Assembly: GCF_029714365.1 (NCBI RefSeq)
Contig: NZ_CP121659.1
Span: forward strand, 1,178,001-1,242,000
Source of the DNA: Sinorhizobium terangae
GTDB taxonomy: Bacteria > Pseudomonadota > Alphaproteobacteria > Rhizobiales > Rhizobiaceae
Direction: 5' to 3'
DNA: 64,000 nt
Numbering within the stretch: the first letter of the stretch is position 1; each line of letters begins with the position of its first letter. Position numbers and translations under genes: made by a program. The notes under the pieces are model-generated. The model worked only from the letters and a program-made list of their open reading frames with translations. It did no database searches and had not been told where the DNA came from. Shown here piece after piece: positions 38,717-48,437 of this stretch.

Positions 38717-40477
38717 ATGAACCTTTTCACAGACTTCGAATCAAGAATTAAGAATATTCTGGAAGCGCTTGATATCGTGCGTGAAAAGCGATCTGAAGTT
38801 GATTTCGGACGCATCAATATCGAGCCGCCCCGCGATGCAAGTCACGGCGATGTGGCGACGAATGCGGCGATGGTTCTCGCCAAATCGCTGGGGATGAATC
38901 CGCGTGCGCTTGCCGACCTCATCGTCGAGAAGCTGCGGCAGGATCCGGAAATCACAGAGGTTACCGTTGCCGGACCGGGCTTCATCAACGTCCGCCTGTC
39001 GGTTGCCTATTGGCAGAAGCTCCTGGCCTCCGTGGTGAGGGCCGGCACCGACTACGGCCGCAGCACGGTCGGCGCGGGACGCAAGGTGAATGTCGAATAC
39101 GTCTCCGCCAACCCGACCGGGCCGATGCACGTTGGGCATTGCCGCGGCGCGGTCGTCGGCGATGCGCTGGCCAATCTTCTCGCCTTTGCCGGCTACGACG
39201 TGACCAAGGAATATTACATCAATGATGCGGGCTCGCAGATCGACGTTCTGGCGCGCTCGGCGTTCCTGCGCTATCGGCAGGCGCTCGGCGAGGACATCGG
39301 AGAGATCCCGCCGGGTCTCTATCCCGGTGATTATCTCGTGCCGGTGGGCGAGGCGCTGGCGGATGAATTCGGCACAAGCCTCCGGATCATGCCAGACGAC
39401 AAGTGGATGCCGCTCGTCAAGGAGCGCGTGATCGACGCGATGATGGCGATGATCCGCGAGGATCTGGCTGCGCTGAACGTCCATCACGATGTCTTCTTCT
39501 CCGAACGGACGCTGCACGACAACAACGCAACGCGTATCCGTACGGCGATCAACGACCTGACTTTCAAGGGGCATGTCTACAAGGGCACGCTGCCGCCTCC
39601 GAAGGGGCAGTTGCCGGAGGACTGGGAAGACCGCGAGCAGACGCTGTTTCGTTCGACGGAAGTCGGCGACGACATCGACCGCCCGCTGATCAAGTCAGAC
39701 GGCAGTTATACCTATTTCGCGGCCGACGTTGCTTACTTCAAGGACAAGTTCGACCGCGGCTTCAACGAGATGATCTATGTGCTTGGCGCCGACCACGGCG
39801 GCTATGTCAAGCGGCTGGAAGCACTGGCGCGCGCCGTGTCAGGTGGGACGGCGAAGCTGACGGTGCTGCTTTGCCAGCTCGTCAAGCTCTACCGCGGCGG
39901 CGAGCCGGTCAAGATGTCCAAGCGGTCCGGCGACTTCGTGACGCTGCGCGACGTCGTCGATGAGGTCGGCCGGGATCCCGTTCGCTTCATGATGATCTAT
40001 CGGAAGAACACCGAGCCCCTCGACTTCGACTTTGCCAAGGTGACCGAACAGTCGAAGGATAACCCGGTCTTCTACGTACAATATGCGCATGCTCGTTGCA
40101 GCTCCGTGTTCCGGCAGGCGGCGGAAGCGTTCCCTGATCTTGATTTCTCGTCGCTTGATCTTGCCGCGGCAGTGACGGGAGCGATCGTTGATCCTGCCGA
40201 GATGCAGATTGTCGCGAAGCTCGCAGAATATCCCCGCGTCGTCGAGGCTGCGGCACTCTCGCAGGAACCTCACCGAATCGCTTTTTATCTGTATGATCTT
40301 GCCGCAGCCTTCCATGGACACTGGAACAAAGGTAAAGAAAATCCGGCATTACGTTTTGTTAACGATAAGAACAGAGAATTAAGCATTGCCAGACTCGGGC
40401 TGGTGCATGCTGTCGCCTCGGTACTGAAGTCGGGCCTGTCTATTACGGGCACCTCAGCGCCGGAAGAGATGCGGTAA
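38717..40477 (+). CDS. argS: Arginyl-tRNA synthetase
   Basis: 586 residues, class I synthetase for tRNA-Arg. The N-terminal Add-1 domain starts [18 protein letters not shown]. The HIGH-type motif is [15 protein letters not shown] near residue 132, and KMSKRSGDF lies near 400. The C-terminal anticodon domain ends in [17 protein letters not shown]. The frame is open upstream to 38576 but the family N-terminus fits ATG 38717. The SPOR gene follows after 63 bases, an order kept in many alphaproteobacteria. Confidence 0.97.
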   Translation: MNLFTDFESRIKNILEALDIVREKRSEVDFGRINIEPPRDASHGDVATNAAMVLAKSLGMNPRALADLIVEKLRQDPEITEVTVAGPGFINVRLSVAYWQKLLASVVRAGTDYGRSTVGAGRKVNVEYVSANPTGPMHVGHCRGAVVGDALANLLAFAGYDVTKEYYINDAGSQIDVLARSAFLRYRQALGEDIGEIPPGLYPGDYLVPVGEALADEFGTSLRIMPDDKWMPLVKERVIDAMMAMIREDLAALNVHHDVFFSERTLHDNNATRIRTAINDLTFKGHVYKGTLPPPKGQLPEDWEDREQTLFRSTEVGDDIDRPLIKSDGSYTYFAADVAYFKDKFDRGFNEMIYVLGADHGGYVKRLEALARAVSGGTAKLTVLLCQLVKLYRGGEPVKMSKRSGDFVTLRDVVDEVGRDPVRFMMIYRKNTEPLDFDFAKVTEQSKDNPVFYVQYAHARCSSVFRQAAEAFPDLDFSSLDLAAAVTGAIVDPAEMQIVAKLAEYPRVVEAAALSQEPHRIAFYLYDLAAAFHGHWNKGKENPALRFVNDKNRELSIARLGLVHAVASVLKSGLSITGTSAPEEMR

Positions 40478-40540
40478 GTATTGTCACCATTTCCCCACAA
40501 TGCACTGGCAAACGAACGCAGGCAATTGTGAGTGGAGAGT

Positions 40541-43459
40541 ATGGCAGACAAACAATTCGCACGAAGCGGGCCGGCAGAATTCGTTGTATTGGCCGACGAT
40601 GATCCGTTGAGCGAACTTGCCCGCATTGTCGGTTACGATGCTCGGCCAGCCGTTCAGCAATTGCAAGAACTGCAGCGGCATCAGGAAGCCGTCCGGCGGG
40701 ATCCTGCCTTCGATCTCGAGGAAGAACTCCTTCGCGAGTTCGATAGCTACGATGCTCCGCGTGCCGTTGCGGTTCACCCGGACAGTGGGCTTGTCGAGCA
40801 TCCGGTCGCCGGCGGCGCGACGGAGGAGTATGAATCCGACGCTTCTCCTGCCGTCGAGCCGGTTGCCGAGTCCGCCGTCGCCGCTGTCGAAGATCGCGTT
40901 TCTCCAATTCCCGAACCGGCCGAAGACGGGCATAGCGACATTGCTGCTCCGATTGCGGATGCGGTGGCGCCGGCCGATCTCGATGCCGCCAATGTCGCCG
41001 AGTTCGCCGAAAACGATCCGGCAGCCGATCTGGAGCGCGAGCTCGAACTCTCGCTCGGCTACGAGGATCTGTCGCTTCCGCAGGATTCGGGCGCTTCCGA
41101 AGCCAGCCACGCGGGCGGTGGCTCTCAGTTGCACTCGTTCGAAGCGCCGGCCTTTGACTCCATGCACGTGCCGCTTACGCTTCACGCGGCCGTCGCTCGG
41201 GCCGCCGAACCTCCAGCGAGCTCGGATGCGCTCTTTATCGACATGGCGGATGAGCTCGCCAGCCGCAGTGAGGAAACGGTCAAGCCAGTCGACAAAAAAG
41301 TCGTAGCACCGGCTGCGGCCTCCTCCGCTTCCCAGGGCGGGGTCGACCAACTGCTTGCTGACGTCGAGCGTTTTCCCGTGCCGGTCGCGACAGGTCTGGT
41401 CGCTGCGGCCATTGAGGCCCACCCGGCGATCCAGGCGGTCCCGGGGGCGCCGGTCAAGAAGAGCAGTTATCCTTTCAAGCCCACCTTCAGCCGGGCGACG
41501 CCGGTTGCGTCTCCCTCCGGCGAATCGCAGCAGCGCGCCTTCGCCGCGCCGATCGCCGAACCCGTCGTCGCAAAAATTCCTGCCGCGCCAGCCGTTTCGC
41601 CAGTGCCAACGCCGGAGCCCATTCAGGACGTGGCAGCGGTCGAGCCGGAACCGAGCTTCGACATCGAGGATTTCGAGCTGGAATTGTCGGATCTCGCCCT
41701 GGATATCGACCCGCCGAAGGCAGATGCACGGCAAGACCTTGAAGCTGCAGTCGAGGGGCCGGTCGTTGCGCATCCTGCATTGGTCGAGCCGGCCGCACAG
41801 CCCTTCCTGCAGGCGCTGTCCGTTCCGGCGGAAGCCGAAGTCCGCCGCGACCAGCCGCAGGCAACGACGGCGGATATAGAGGAAGAAATACCGGCCGAAA
41901 GTGCGCTGCCCTTCGATCCCACAATGATCGCCGAGCCGGAAAGCGGCGTGGCGCCGATCGCGGACGTCGACGTGCCGCAATTGCCGGTGCTGGAAGTCGA
42001 AGAAAAACCAGCGGCCTTTGCGACCGACTACGACCTCGATATCGACGCTGAAATGGCGCAACTTTTCAGTACGCCGGCGCCCCGGGGCGGTGCGCGCGTC
42101 GACGATCGCCGCGCCGATGCCGCAGCGGCGAAGCCAAATCCCCAAGCCTTGGTGGTCGATGATTTCGACGAATTTGAAAAGGCGATGGAAGAAGACTTCC
42201 AGCGTGCGATGGCCGAGCGACAGAACGCAGCCGAAGACACGGAAAGCCTGGCGGCGCCGAAGCTGGATCGCGCCGCGGAATACAGTGAGCAGGGTTATGG
42301 CCGTCGCCCCCAGCGCACGATGCTTTTGGCCGCCAGCGTAGCGGGCGTCATCATCCTCGGCGGTGCCGGGGTCTATGCGTGGATGGGAGGCAGCAGTGCC
42401 GCCCTGACTGGCGACGGCCCGAAGATCATCCTGGCTGACAAGAATCCGGTAAAGGTCGTCCCGGAAGAGAAGGGCGGCAAGACCGTACCGAACCAGGACA
42501 AGGCCGTCTACGATCGGGTTGCCGGAGCTCAGGGCGATGTACCGCGCCAGGAGGCGCTGGTCTCCTCGACCGAAGAGCCGATGGATGTTGTTCAGAGAAC
42601 GTTGACGCCAGAGACTTTGCCTCTGGAAGGCAGCGATGAAGGTGAGGCAGTGACGGCCACTTCTCCGGCGGATGAGGAAGAAGTGGCACGCCTGCTGCCT
42701 GAGGAAGACGCGAGCGATGCCGCGGCGGCTGAGGAGGAAAAAGCTCCTGCCGTGGCGCCGCGCAAGGTCCGTACGATGATCGTCAAGCCCGACGGCACGC
42801 TGGTCGCCCGCGAAGAACCGGCGGCTCCGCCGACGAATGACGAGACGGCAAGCGTTGGCGAGCAGTCCATTCCGGCGACCGCTTCCGGTCAGGCTGCGGC
42901 CTCGGGGTCCAAGGGTGCTGCGACCGCGGCGGATGCCGGGTCAGAGCTGCGTGCCAGCGGGCAACCGGCGGCCGGTGTCGAAAAGGTTGCCCTGGCTGCG
43001 CCAAGCGACGCTCCCCTCGAGGAGGTCGCAGTTCGTAGCGTGAAGACAACGGCGGTCGGCGGCGAACCGGCGCCTGTGCCGCAGGCGCGTCCGACGGGCC
43101 AATCCGATGCCGGTGCCACGGCGAATGCGGCGAAACAGCCGGTGGCAAACAAACCCGCGACGGAAACGGCAAATGCAGCGCCGGCCGCGCCGCTTGCGAC
43201 CGCCTCCGTGCCAGCCGGCAGCTACGTGATCCAGGTAGCCTCGCTGCCTTCTGAAGCCGAAGCGCAGAAGAGCTACAACAGCCTCTCCGTGAAGTTCGCC
43301 AGCGTCATCGGCGGCCGCGGCGTCGATATTCGCAAGGCTGAGATCGCCGGTAAGGGGACCTACTATCGCGTGCGTATTCCAGCCGGCTCGCGGGAGGAAG
43401 CAAATGCACTTTGCTCTCGCTACAAGAGCGCCGGCGGAAGCTGCCTGGTTACGAAGTAA
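40541..43459 (+). CDS. SPOR domain protein with a long cytoplasmic disordered region
   Basis: 972 residues. The first 590 are acidic and rich in Pro, Ala and Glu, with little fold apparent apart from a short N-terminal helical part (DDPLSELARIVGYD). A single membrane segment lies near 592-615 (LLAASVAGVIILGGAGVYAW). After a second low-complexity periplasmic stretch, the SPOR domain occupies about 890-970 (GSYVIQVASLPSEAEAQKSY ... ANALCSRYKSAGGSCLV). SPOR domains bind denuded glycan at division sites. ATG at 40541 is chosen over GTG 40532. It stands just before nagZ, which cuts peptidoglycan fragments. Confidence 0.88.
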   Translation: MADKQFARSGPAEFVVLADDDPLSELARIVGYDARPAVQQLQELQRHQEAVRRDPAFDLEEELLREFDSYDAPRAVAVHPDSGLVEHPVAGGATEEYESDASPAVEPVAESAVAAVEDRVSPIPEPAEDGHSDIAAPIADAVAPADLDAANVAEFAENDPAADLERELELSLGYEDLSLPQDSGASEASHAGGGSQLHSFEAPAFDSMHVPLTLHAAVARAAEPPASSDALFIDMADELASRSEETVKPVDKKVVAPAAASSASQGGVDQLLADVERFPVPVATGLVAAAIEAHPAIQAVPGAPVKKSSYPFKPTFSRATPVASPSGESQQRAFAAPIAEPVVAKIPAAPAVSPVPTPEPIQDVAAVEPEPSFDIEDFELELSDLALDIDPPKADARQDLEAAVEGPVVAHPALVEPAAQPFLQALSVPAEAEVRRDQPQATTADIEEEIPAESALPFDPTMIAEPESGVAPIADVDVPQLPVLEVEEKPAAFATDYDLDIDAEMAQLFSTPAPRGGARVDDRRADAAAAKPNPQALVVDDFDEFEKAMEEDFQRAMAERQNAAEDTESLAAPKLDRAAEYSEQGYGRRPQRTMLLAASVAGVIILGGAGVYAWMGGSSAALTGDGPKIILADKNPVKVVPEEKGGKTVPNQDKAVYDRVAGAQGDVPRQEALVSSTEEPMDVVQRTLTPETLPLEGSDEGEAVTATSPADEEEVARLLPEEDASDAAAAEEEKAPAVAPRKVRTMIVKPDGTLVAREEPAAPPTNDETASVGEQSIPATASGQAAASGSKGAATAADAGSELRASGQPAAGVEKVALAAPSDAPLEEVAVRSVKTTAVGGEPAPVPQARPTGQSDAGATANAAKQPVANKPATETANAAPAAPLATASVPAGSYVIQVASLPSEAEAQKSYNSLSVKFASVIGGRGVDIRKAEIAGKGTYYRVRIPAGSREEANALCSRYKSAGGSCLVTK

Positions 43460-43485
43460 GTCGGCGGAAAGATCAACGGAACGGG

Positions 43486-43515
43486 GCGCGGCAGAATTGT
43501 CGCGCTCTTTTCTTT
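43486..43515 (+). terminator. Terminator of the SPOR gene
   Basis: GCGCGGCA (43486-43493) pairs with TGTCGCGC (43498-43505), with one G-U pair, around a GAAT loop. TCTTTTCTTT follows. It lies 26 bases after the stop codon. Confidence 0.75.
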
Positions 43516-43600
43516 ATGGAGCGGCGCTTTGTCTGTGAATGGTCGAGGAAGTGCGGCTTTGTGACTTCGCGCCGAACGATGCGCGCACTATGATTTTCAC

Positions 43601-44617
43601 ATGAGCGAATCAAAAGCATTTATCTCCGGCTGCAAAGGCCTTTCCCTGACCGAGGAAGAGCGCAGGTTCTTTGACGGCGAGCGCCCCTGGGGCTTCATCC
43701 TTTTCGGCCGCAACATTGGCGAGGAAAATCAGATCTCCGATCTCGTCGCTGGGCTGCGCGATAGCATCGGCAATCCGAATGCACCGGTGCTTATCGACCA
43801 GGAAGGCGGCCGGGTCCAGCGCATCCGGCCGCCGCTCGTCCAGCAATATCCGAACGGTGCCGCGATCGGCGAGATCTATCGCCGGGACCGGGAGCAAGGT
43901 GTGCGCGCCGCGTGGCTCATGGGGCGCCTCCATGCCTTCGACCTGATGCGGTTCGGCATCACGGTCGATTGCCTGCCGGTTCTCGACGTGCCGGTGCCGG
44001 GGAGCCATGACGTCATCGGTAACCGGGCCTATGGGCGTGATCCGCAGACGGTGACCGCGATTGGTCGTGCAATGAGCGAGGGACTGAAAGCGGGCGGCGT
44101 GCTGCCGGTGATGAAGCATATGCCAGGTCACGGCCGCACATTCGTGGATTCACACCACAACCTGCCCGTCGTGGAAGCCGGTATCCAGGAATTGCAGCGA
44201 AGCGACTTTCTTCCCTTCATCGCTATGAGGGACCAAGTCATGGCCATGTCGGCGCATATCGTTTTCACAGCGATTGATCCCGACAATCCAGCCACGACCT
44301 CGCCGAAGGTCGTCAGCGAAATCATTCGCGGCCATATCGGTTTCGATGGGCTCTTGATGTCGGATGATGTTTCGATGAATGCGCTTGCCGGGGATATGGC
44401 CGCTCGCGCCCGCGGCATTATTGGCGCCGGCCTTGATCTCGTCTTGCATTGTCATGGCATAATGGAAGAAATGAGGGCCGTCGCGGATGTGGTTCCGGTC
44501 CTGTCGGGCGATCGGCTGCGTCGGGCAAGGGCCGCGGAGGCCGCGTTCCAAAAACCGGACAATGCGGACCAAGATGCGTTGAGGGCGGAGTTCAACGCCA
44601 TGTTTGCCCTGGCGTAG
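43601..44617 (+). CDS. nagZ: Beta-N-acetylhexosaminidase NagZ
   Basis: 338 residues of glycoside hydrolase family 3. NagZ removes GlcNAc from anhydro-muropeptides in cytosolic peptidoglycan recycling. The landmarks are GFILFGRNIGEENQI, LIDQEGGRVQRIRPP, the catalytic loop KHMPGHGRTFVDSHHNLP, and the nucleophile in GLLMSDDVSMNALAGD. There is no clear ribosome site before ATG 43601. It leads the unit nagZ-scpA-scpB; the gap to scpA is 42 bases. Confidence 0.95.
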   Translation: MSESKAFISGCKGLSLTEEERRFFDGERPWGFILFGRNIGEENQISDLVAGLRDSIGNPNAPVLIDQEGGRVQRIRPPLVQQYPNGAAIGEIYRRDREQGVRAAWLMGRLHAFDLMRFGITVDCLPVLDVPVPGSHDVIGNRAYGRDPQTVTAIGRAMSEGLKAGGVLPVMKHMPGHGRTFVDSHHNLPVVEAGIQELQRSDFLPFIAMRDQVMAMSAHIVFTAIDPDNPATTSPKVVSEIIRGHIGFDGLLMSDDVSMNALAGDMAARARGIIGAGLDLVLHCHGIMEEMRAVADVVPVLSGDRLRRARAAEAAFQKPDNADQDALRAEFNAMFALA

Positions 44618-44659
44618 AGCATCCCGCTTAAAAGGGTAAGGCGGCGGAAAGGCAAGTTG

Positions 44660-45526
44660 GTGAGCAATACGGGCGAATGGCAGGGACAAGCTGGAGCAAG
44701 GGCACCGATGGAGCCTTTGTGGGAGGGCGAGGCTGCCGATCGCGGACTGCATGAGGAAGCCCTCGTCGTCGATCTTGCCGGATTCGAAGGCCCGCTCGAT
44801 CTGCTCCTGCATCTTGCGCGCAGTCAGCGCGTCGATCTTTCCCGCATCTCCGTGCTAGCGCTGGCGGAACAATACATCGCCTTCATCGAGCGCGCCCGCT
44901 CGATCCGCATCGAGCTTGCTGCCGACTATCTCGTCATGGCCGCGTGGCTTGCCTTTCTCAAGTCTCGCCTGCTGCTCCCCCAACAGGCGAAGGATGAGGG
45001 GCCCTCCGGCGAGGAGATGGCTTCGGCGCTGGCGTTCCGGCTGAAGCGCCTTGAAGCCATGCGCGATGCCGCAACAAGGCTCGTCAACAGAAACCGGCTC
45101 GGCCGCGATGTCTTCGCGCGCGGGGCGCCGGAACACATCGTTGCCGAAAAGAAATCGGGTTACGACGCGTCCCTCTATGACCTGCTGACCGCCTATGCGA
45201 GCCTCAGGCAGCGTCAGGCGATAACGCAGGTGACGATCGAAAAGCGCCATGTCTGGTCGTTGGCCGATGCGCGGCTGATTCTGGCGCGGATGATCGGCAG
45301 TCTCGACGATTGGACTGCGCTCGATCATTTTCTCATCCGCTACATGACGAACCCGAAAGAACGCGCAACAGCGATTGCGAGTTCGTTCGCCGCGTCGCTC
45401 GAGATGGTTCGCGAAGGAAGGTTGGAGATCCGGCAGGAGGGTGCCTTCGCGCCGATCTATCTGCGGCGCGGTCCAAAACCGATCGATGCGGCAACGCTAG
45501 CGGAAATGGAGGCAGCGCGTGGCTGA
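44660..45526 (+). CDS. scpA: Segregation and condensation protein A
   Basis: 288 residues. ScpA is the kleisin that bridges SMC heads for chromosome compaction and separation. The family N-terminus is LVVDLAGFEGPLDLLLHLAR near residue 35, then IAFIERARSIRIELAADYLV with MAAWLAFLKSRLLLP. The C-terminal winged-helix part ends LRRGPKPIDAATLAEMEAAR. GTG at 44660 is preferred, with AAAGG upstream; TTG 44657 or ATG 44708 are possible. It overlaps scpB by 8 bases. Confidence 0.92.
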   Translation: MSNTGEWQGQAGARAPMEPLWEGEAADRGLHEEALVVDLAGFEGPLDLLLHLARSQRVDLSRISVLALAEQYIAFIERARSIRIELAADYLVMAAWLAFLKSRLLLPQQAKDEGPSGEEMASALAFRLKRLEAMRDAATRLVNRNRLGRDVFARGAPEHIVAEKKSGYDASLYDLLTAYASLRQRQAITQVTIEKRHVWSLADARLILARMIGSLDDWTALDHFLIRYMTNPKERATAIASSFAASLEMVREGRLEIRQEGAFAPIYLRRGPKPIDAATLAEMEAARG

Positions 45527-46247
45527 AGCGCAGAAGTATTTGCCGGGGATGCCCGACGAAGAGGAGGCGCACGAGGCGGTTACCCTGGATCCGAGGCTCG
45601 AGCGGGACGCGGAACGGATCGCGGAGGCGCTGGTCTTCGCATCGGCTCAGCCCGTTTCTGAAACCTATATCGCGAGCCGGCTTCCCCGTGGCGCCGACGT
45701 CGGGCGGATCATGGCACGGCTGAAGGCACTTTATGCCTCGCGCGGCGTCAATCTTGTGCAGGTTGCCGATCACTGGGCGTTCCGCACGGCTGCCGATCTC
45801 TCCTTCGTCGTTCAGACGGACGAACAGGAAGTGAGGAAATTGTCGCGGGCGGCACTCGAGGTGCTGGCGATCATCTCCTATCATCAGCCGGTGACGCGCG
45901 CGGAAATTGAGGACATACGCGGCGTGCAGACATCGAAGGGGACGCTCGACGTGCTGATGGAGGCGGGCTGGGTGCGCTTTCGCGGGCGCAGGCGAACCCC
46001 TGGACGGCCGGTCACATTCGGAACGACGCGGGATTTCCTCGATCATTTCGGGCTGGAGGAAATTCGCGATCTCCCCGGTATCGAAGAATTGAAGGGCGCC
46101 GGCCTCCTGTCCGGGCGTATCCCCTCTAACCTGCACATACCAGTTCCCGCCGGAGAGGACGAACTCTCTGAGAACGAGGATCCTATTACGCAAATGGACC
46201 TTGAAGAACTCGGCCTCTTGACACCGAAGGCTGAAGAAGACGATTAA
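45519..46247 (+). CDS. scpB: Segregation and condensation protein B
   Basis: 242 residues. ScpB dimerises through winged-helix domains and binds the ScpA linker in the SMC complex. Visible are RIAEALVFASAQPVSETYIA and RAALEVLAIISYHQPVTRAE, a typical ScpB core, and RRTPGRPVTFGTTRDFLDHF. It starts at GTG 45519 inside the scpA end, so the pair is translationally coupled. The last 30 residues are acidic. Confidence 0.94.
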   Translation: MAEAQKYLPGMPDEEEAHEAVTLDPRLERDAERIAEALVFASAQPVSETYIASRLPRGADVGRIMARLKALYASRGVNLVQVADHWAFRTAADLSFVVQTDEQEVRKLSRAALEVLAIISYHQPVTRAEIEDIRGVQTSKGTLDVLMEAGWVRFRGRRRTPGRPVTFGTTRDFLDHFGLEEIRDLPGIEELKGAGLLSGRIPSNLHIPVPAGEDELSENEDPITQMDLEELGLLTPKAEEDD

Positions 46248-46321
46248 AATCCTGACTAGGAATATCGGCTTTAGACCCGGGTGCCGGCATTTTGCCGCCA
46301 AGCCTCCGGTTCAAGGAATGA

Positions 46322-47437
46322 ATGAGCATGGTTTCAGACGCATACAACGGCGCCGTCATGGCAACGCGACGGTCCGGAGTGTCTTTCGCGGCGAGCCTGG
46401 CATTCGAGGATATCAGCCACCGCTATCATTCCAAGGAAACGATCAAGGGCGTCACGCTCACGGCCAAAGCCGGCGAGGTGCTGTGCCTGCTCGGCCCATC
46501 GGGATCGGGAAAGACGACATTGCTGCGCATCGCTGCAGGCATCGAGATGCAGACCGGCGGCCGTCTCCTCCTGAACGGACAGGAAATTTCCGGCCCTTCG
46601 GTCTTTCTTCCGCCCGAGAAGCGCGGCGTCGGGCTGATGTTCCAGGACTTCGCGCTTTTTCCTCATATGACGATCCGCGACAACGTCTGCTTTGGATTGA
46701 CGGCGCTACCAAAGAAGGAAGCGTTGGTACAGGCGGATGCGGCACTGGAGCGCGTCGGCCTGCTGCATTACGCCGACCGTTACCCCCATGTGCTTTCGGG
46801 CGGCGAGCAGCAGCGCGTCGCACTTGCCCGCGCGCTTGCGCCGCGGCCCGCGGTCCTGCTGATGGACGAGCCCTTCTCGGGCCTCGACTCTCGCCTCAAG
46901 GATTCAATCCGCGCGGACACGCTCGCCATCCTGCGCGAGACGCGCGCCACCGCAATCGTCGTGACGCATGACGCCGAGGAGGCGATGCGCATGGCCGATC
47001 GCATCGCCTTGTTGAAGGACGGGCGCCTGGTTCAGGTCGGTACGGCCGATGAGCTTTATCGCAAGCCGCGCGATCTCTTTGCGGCCGGGTTCTTTTCCGA
47101 GATAAATGTCTTTGATGCGCGTGTGCGGGACGGCCGCGTCGAAACGCCCCTCGGGGACGTGCCCGCGGGACATTACAAAGAGGGACAGCCCTTGAGCGTC
47201 GCAGTCAGGCTCTCCGGCGTCCACCTCAAGGAGGAGGGCGGCGACATTCCTGCGCGCATCCTGTCGAGACGCTTTCTGGGCGTTGTCGAACTGTTGGAGC
47301 TTGCCGTCCCGCAATTCGAGCGTACAGTGCGGGCACGTATCCGCGCCGATCTATTGCCGCAAGGATTGCGTGACGTAACGCTTTCCGTTAGTGAGCGCGA
47401 CATATTGCTGTTTGAAAAAGACGCCTCAACATCCTAG
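46322..47437 (+). CDS. Orphan ABC transporter ATP-binding protein (Fe3+/Spd-Put type)
   Basis: 371 residues. A full ABC ATPase: Walker A GPSGSGKTT near residue 60, Q-loop MFQDFALFPH, signature LSGGEQQR near 160, Walker B LLMDEPFSGLD and H-loop VVTHDAEEA, then a C-terminal TOBE-like domain (about 250-365). The layout is that of FbpC/PotA/UgpC-type importers. No permease or binding-protein gene is near, so its membrane partner must be encoded elsewhere. It lies between scpB and tatA, and the ligand is unknown. Confidence 0.88.
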   Translation: MSMVSDAYNGAVMATRRSGVSFAASLAFEDISHRYHSKETIKGVTLTAKAGEVLCLLGPSGSGKTTLLRIAAGIEMQTGGRLLLNGQEISGPSVFLPPEKRGVGLMFQDFALFPHMTIRDNVCFGLTALPKKEALVQADAALERVGLLHYADRYPHVLSGGEQQRVALARALAPRPAVLLMDEPFSGLDSRLKDSIRADTLAILRETRATAIVVTHDAEEAMRMADRIALLKDGRLVQVGTADELYRKPRDLFAAGFFSEINVFDARVRDGRVETPLGDVPAGHYKEGQPLSVAVRLSGVHLKEEGGDIPARILSRRFLGVVELLELAVPQFERTVRARIRADLLPQGLRDVTLSVSERDILLFEKDASTS

Positions 47438-47529
47438 GGTCCATCAGGAATGAGGGCTTGCCGGCGGCACGCCTGAAAAATGACAACGTGATGGGCTCTG
47501 ATTGAATCAGGCCCTAAGGGAGTAAGTGC

Positions 47530-47736
47530 ATGGGTTCCTTTAGCATCTGGCATTGGCTGATCGTCCTGGTGGTGATCCTGCTGCTGTTCGGCCGCGGCAA
47601 GATTCCGGAACTGATGGGTGATGTCGCCAAGGGCATCAAGAGCTTCAAGAAGGGTATGAGCGAAGACGACGCCGATCCGACCGATAAGACGATCGACGGC
47701 AAGACCGTCGAGCACAAGTCTGACGAAGTCCGCTAA
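47530..47736 (+). CDS. tatA: Sec-independent protein translocase TatA
   Basis: 68 residues. TatA polymerises to form the pore for folded proteins carrying twin-arginine signals. It has one N-terminal membrane helix ([19 protein letters not shown]) followed by the amphipathic helix [19 protein letters not shown] and a short acidic tail. AAGGGAG lies just upstream. A short imperfect inverted repeat sits in the leader at 47493-47514. First gene of tatABC. Confidence 0.95.
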   Translation: MGSFSIWHWLIVLVVILLLFGRGKIPELMGDVAKGIKSFKKGMSEDDADPTDKTIDGKTVEHKSDEVR

Positions 47737-47810
47737 CGAGCAAAAGCTGGCGAGACCGGGCGGACTGTACCACCCGGTCGATCGCGACACGGTTTTTTAG
47801 GGCACGTTGG

Positions 47811-48437
47811 ATGTTTGATATCGGCTGGACCGAGCTTGTTGTTATCGCAATCGTCCTGATTGTCGTCGTTGGACCGAAGGATCTGCCGCCGATGCTGCGG
47901 GCTTTTGGGCGCATGACGTCCAAGATGCGCGGGATGGCGGCGGATTTCCGCCACCAATTCGACGAGGCCTTGCGCGAAGCCGATCTGGATGAAGTGCGCA
48001 AGACGATCAGCGATGCGCAAAGTCTCAATCCGACCGCGGCGCTGCGGGACGCGATGAATCCGCTGCGCCAGCTCGGAAACGAGATCAAGTCCGATCTGCA
48101 GAAGGCGACAACGCCAGACAAGCCGGCGCCACCGGAACCGGTGCAGCCTGCGGTCGAGGCGGTGAAGGCCGAAGCTCCCGTGGAAGCCGTGGCGGAGCCC
48201 GCAGAGATTCCTACTGCAACGGCAACCGAAAAGAAGATAGAAGCAAAAACGGCGAAGAGCGTCGGCAAGACGAAAGCCGCGCCTGCGCCGTCGAAGAAGC
48301 CAGCTGCCGCAACAACCAAGAAGGCGGCGACCAAGCCGCCGGCAAAGAAAACTTCGCCGACCGGCGAGGGGCGGGCTGAGGCCAAGGCCAAGACGCAGAA
48401 GGCGCGTGCGACTTCGCGCAAGAAAGGTGACGCATGA
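47811..48437 (+). CDS. tatB: Sec-independent protein translocase TatB
   Basis: 208 residues. TatB with TatC receives twin-arginine signal peptides. The N-terminal MFDIGWTELVVIAIVLIVVV with GPKDLPPMLRAFGRMTSKMR is the classic TatB helix and hinge. The tail from about residue 100 is Ala/Pro/Lys-rich and basic at the end, longer than in E. coli but usual for rhizobia. It overlaps tatC by 4 bases. Confidence 0.95.
   Translation: MFDIGWTELVVIAIVLIVVVGPKDLPPMLRAFGRMTSKMRGMAADFRHQFDEALREADLDEVRKTISDAQSLNPTAALRDAMNPLRQLGNEIKSDLQKATTPDKPAPPEPVQPAVEAVKAEAPVEAVAEPAEIPTATATEKKIEAKTAKSVGKTKAAPAPSKKPAAATTKKAATKPPAKKTSPTGEGRAEAKAKTQKARATSRKKGDA

Noticed and set aside
40484..42145. A 553-codon open frame on the minus strand
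   Set aside because: It is antisense to the low-complexity part of the SPOR gene. Its composition (Arg, Gly, Asp repeats) mirrors that region's biased codons.
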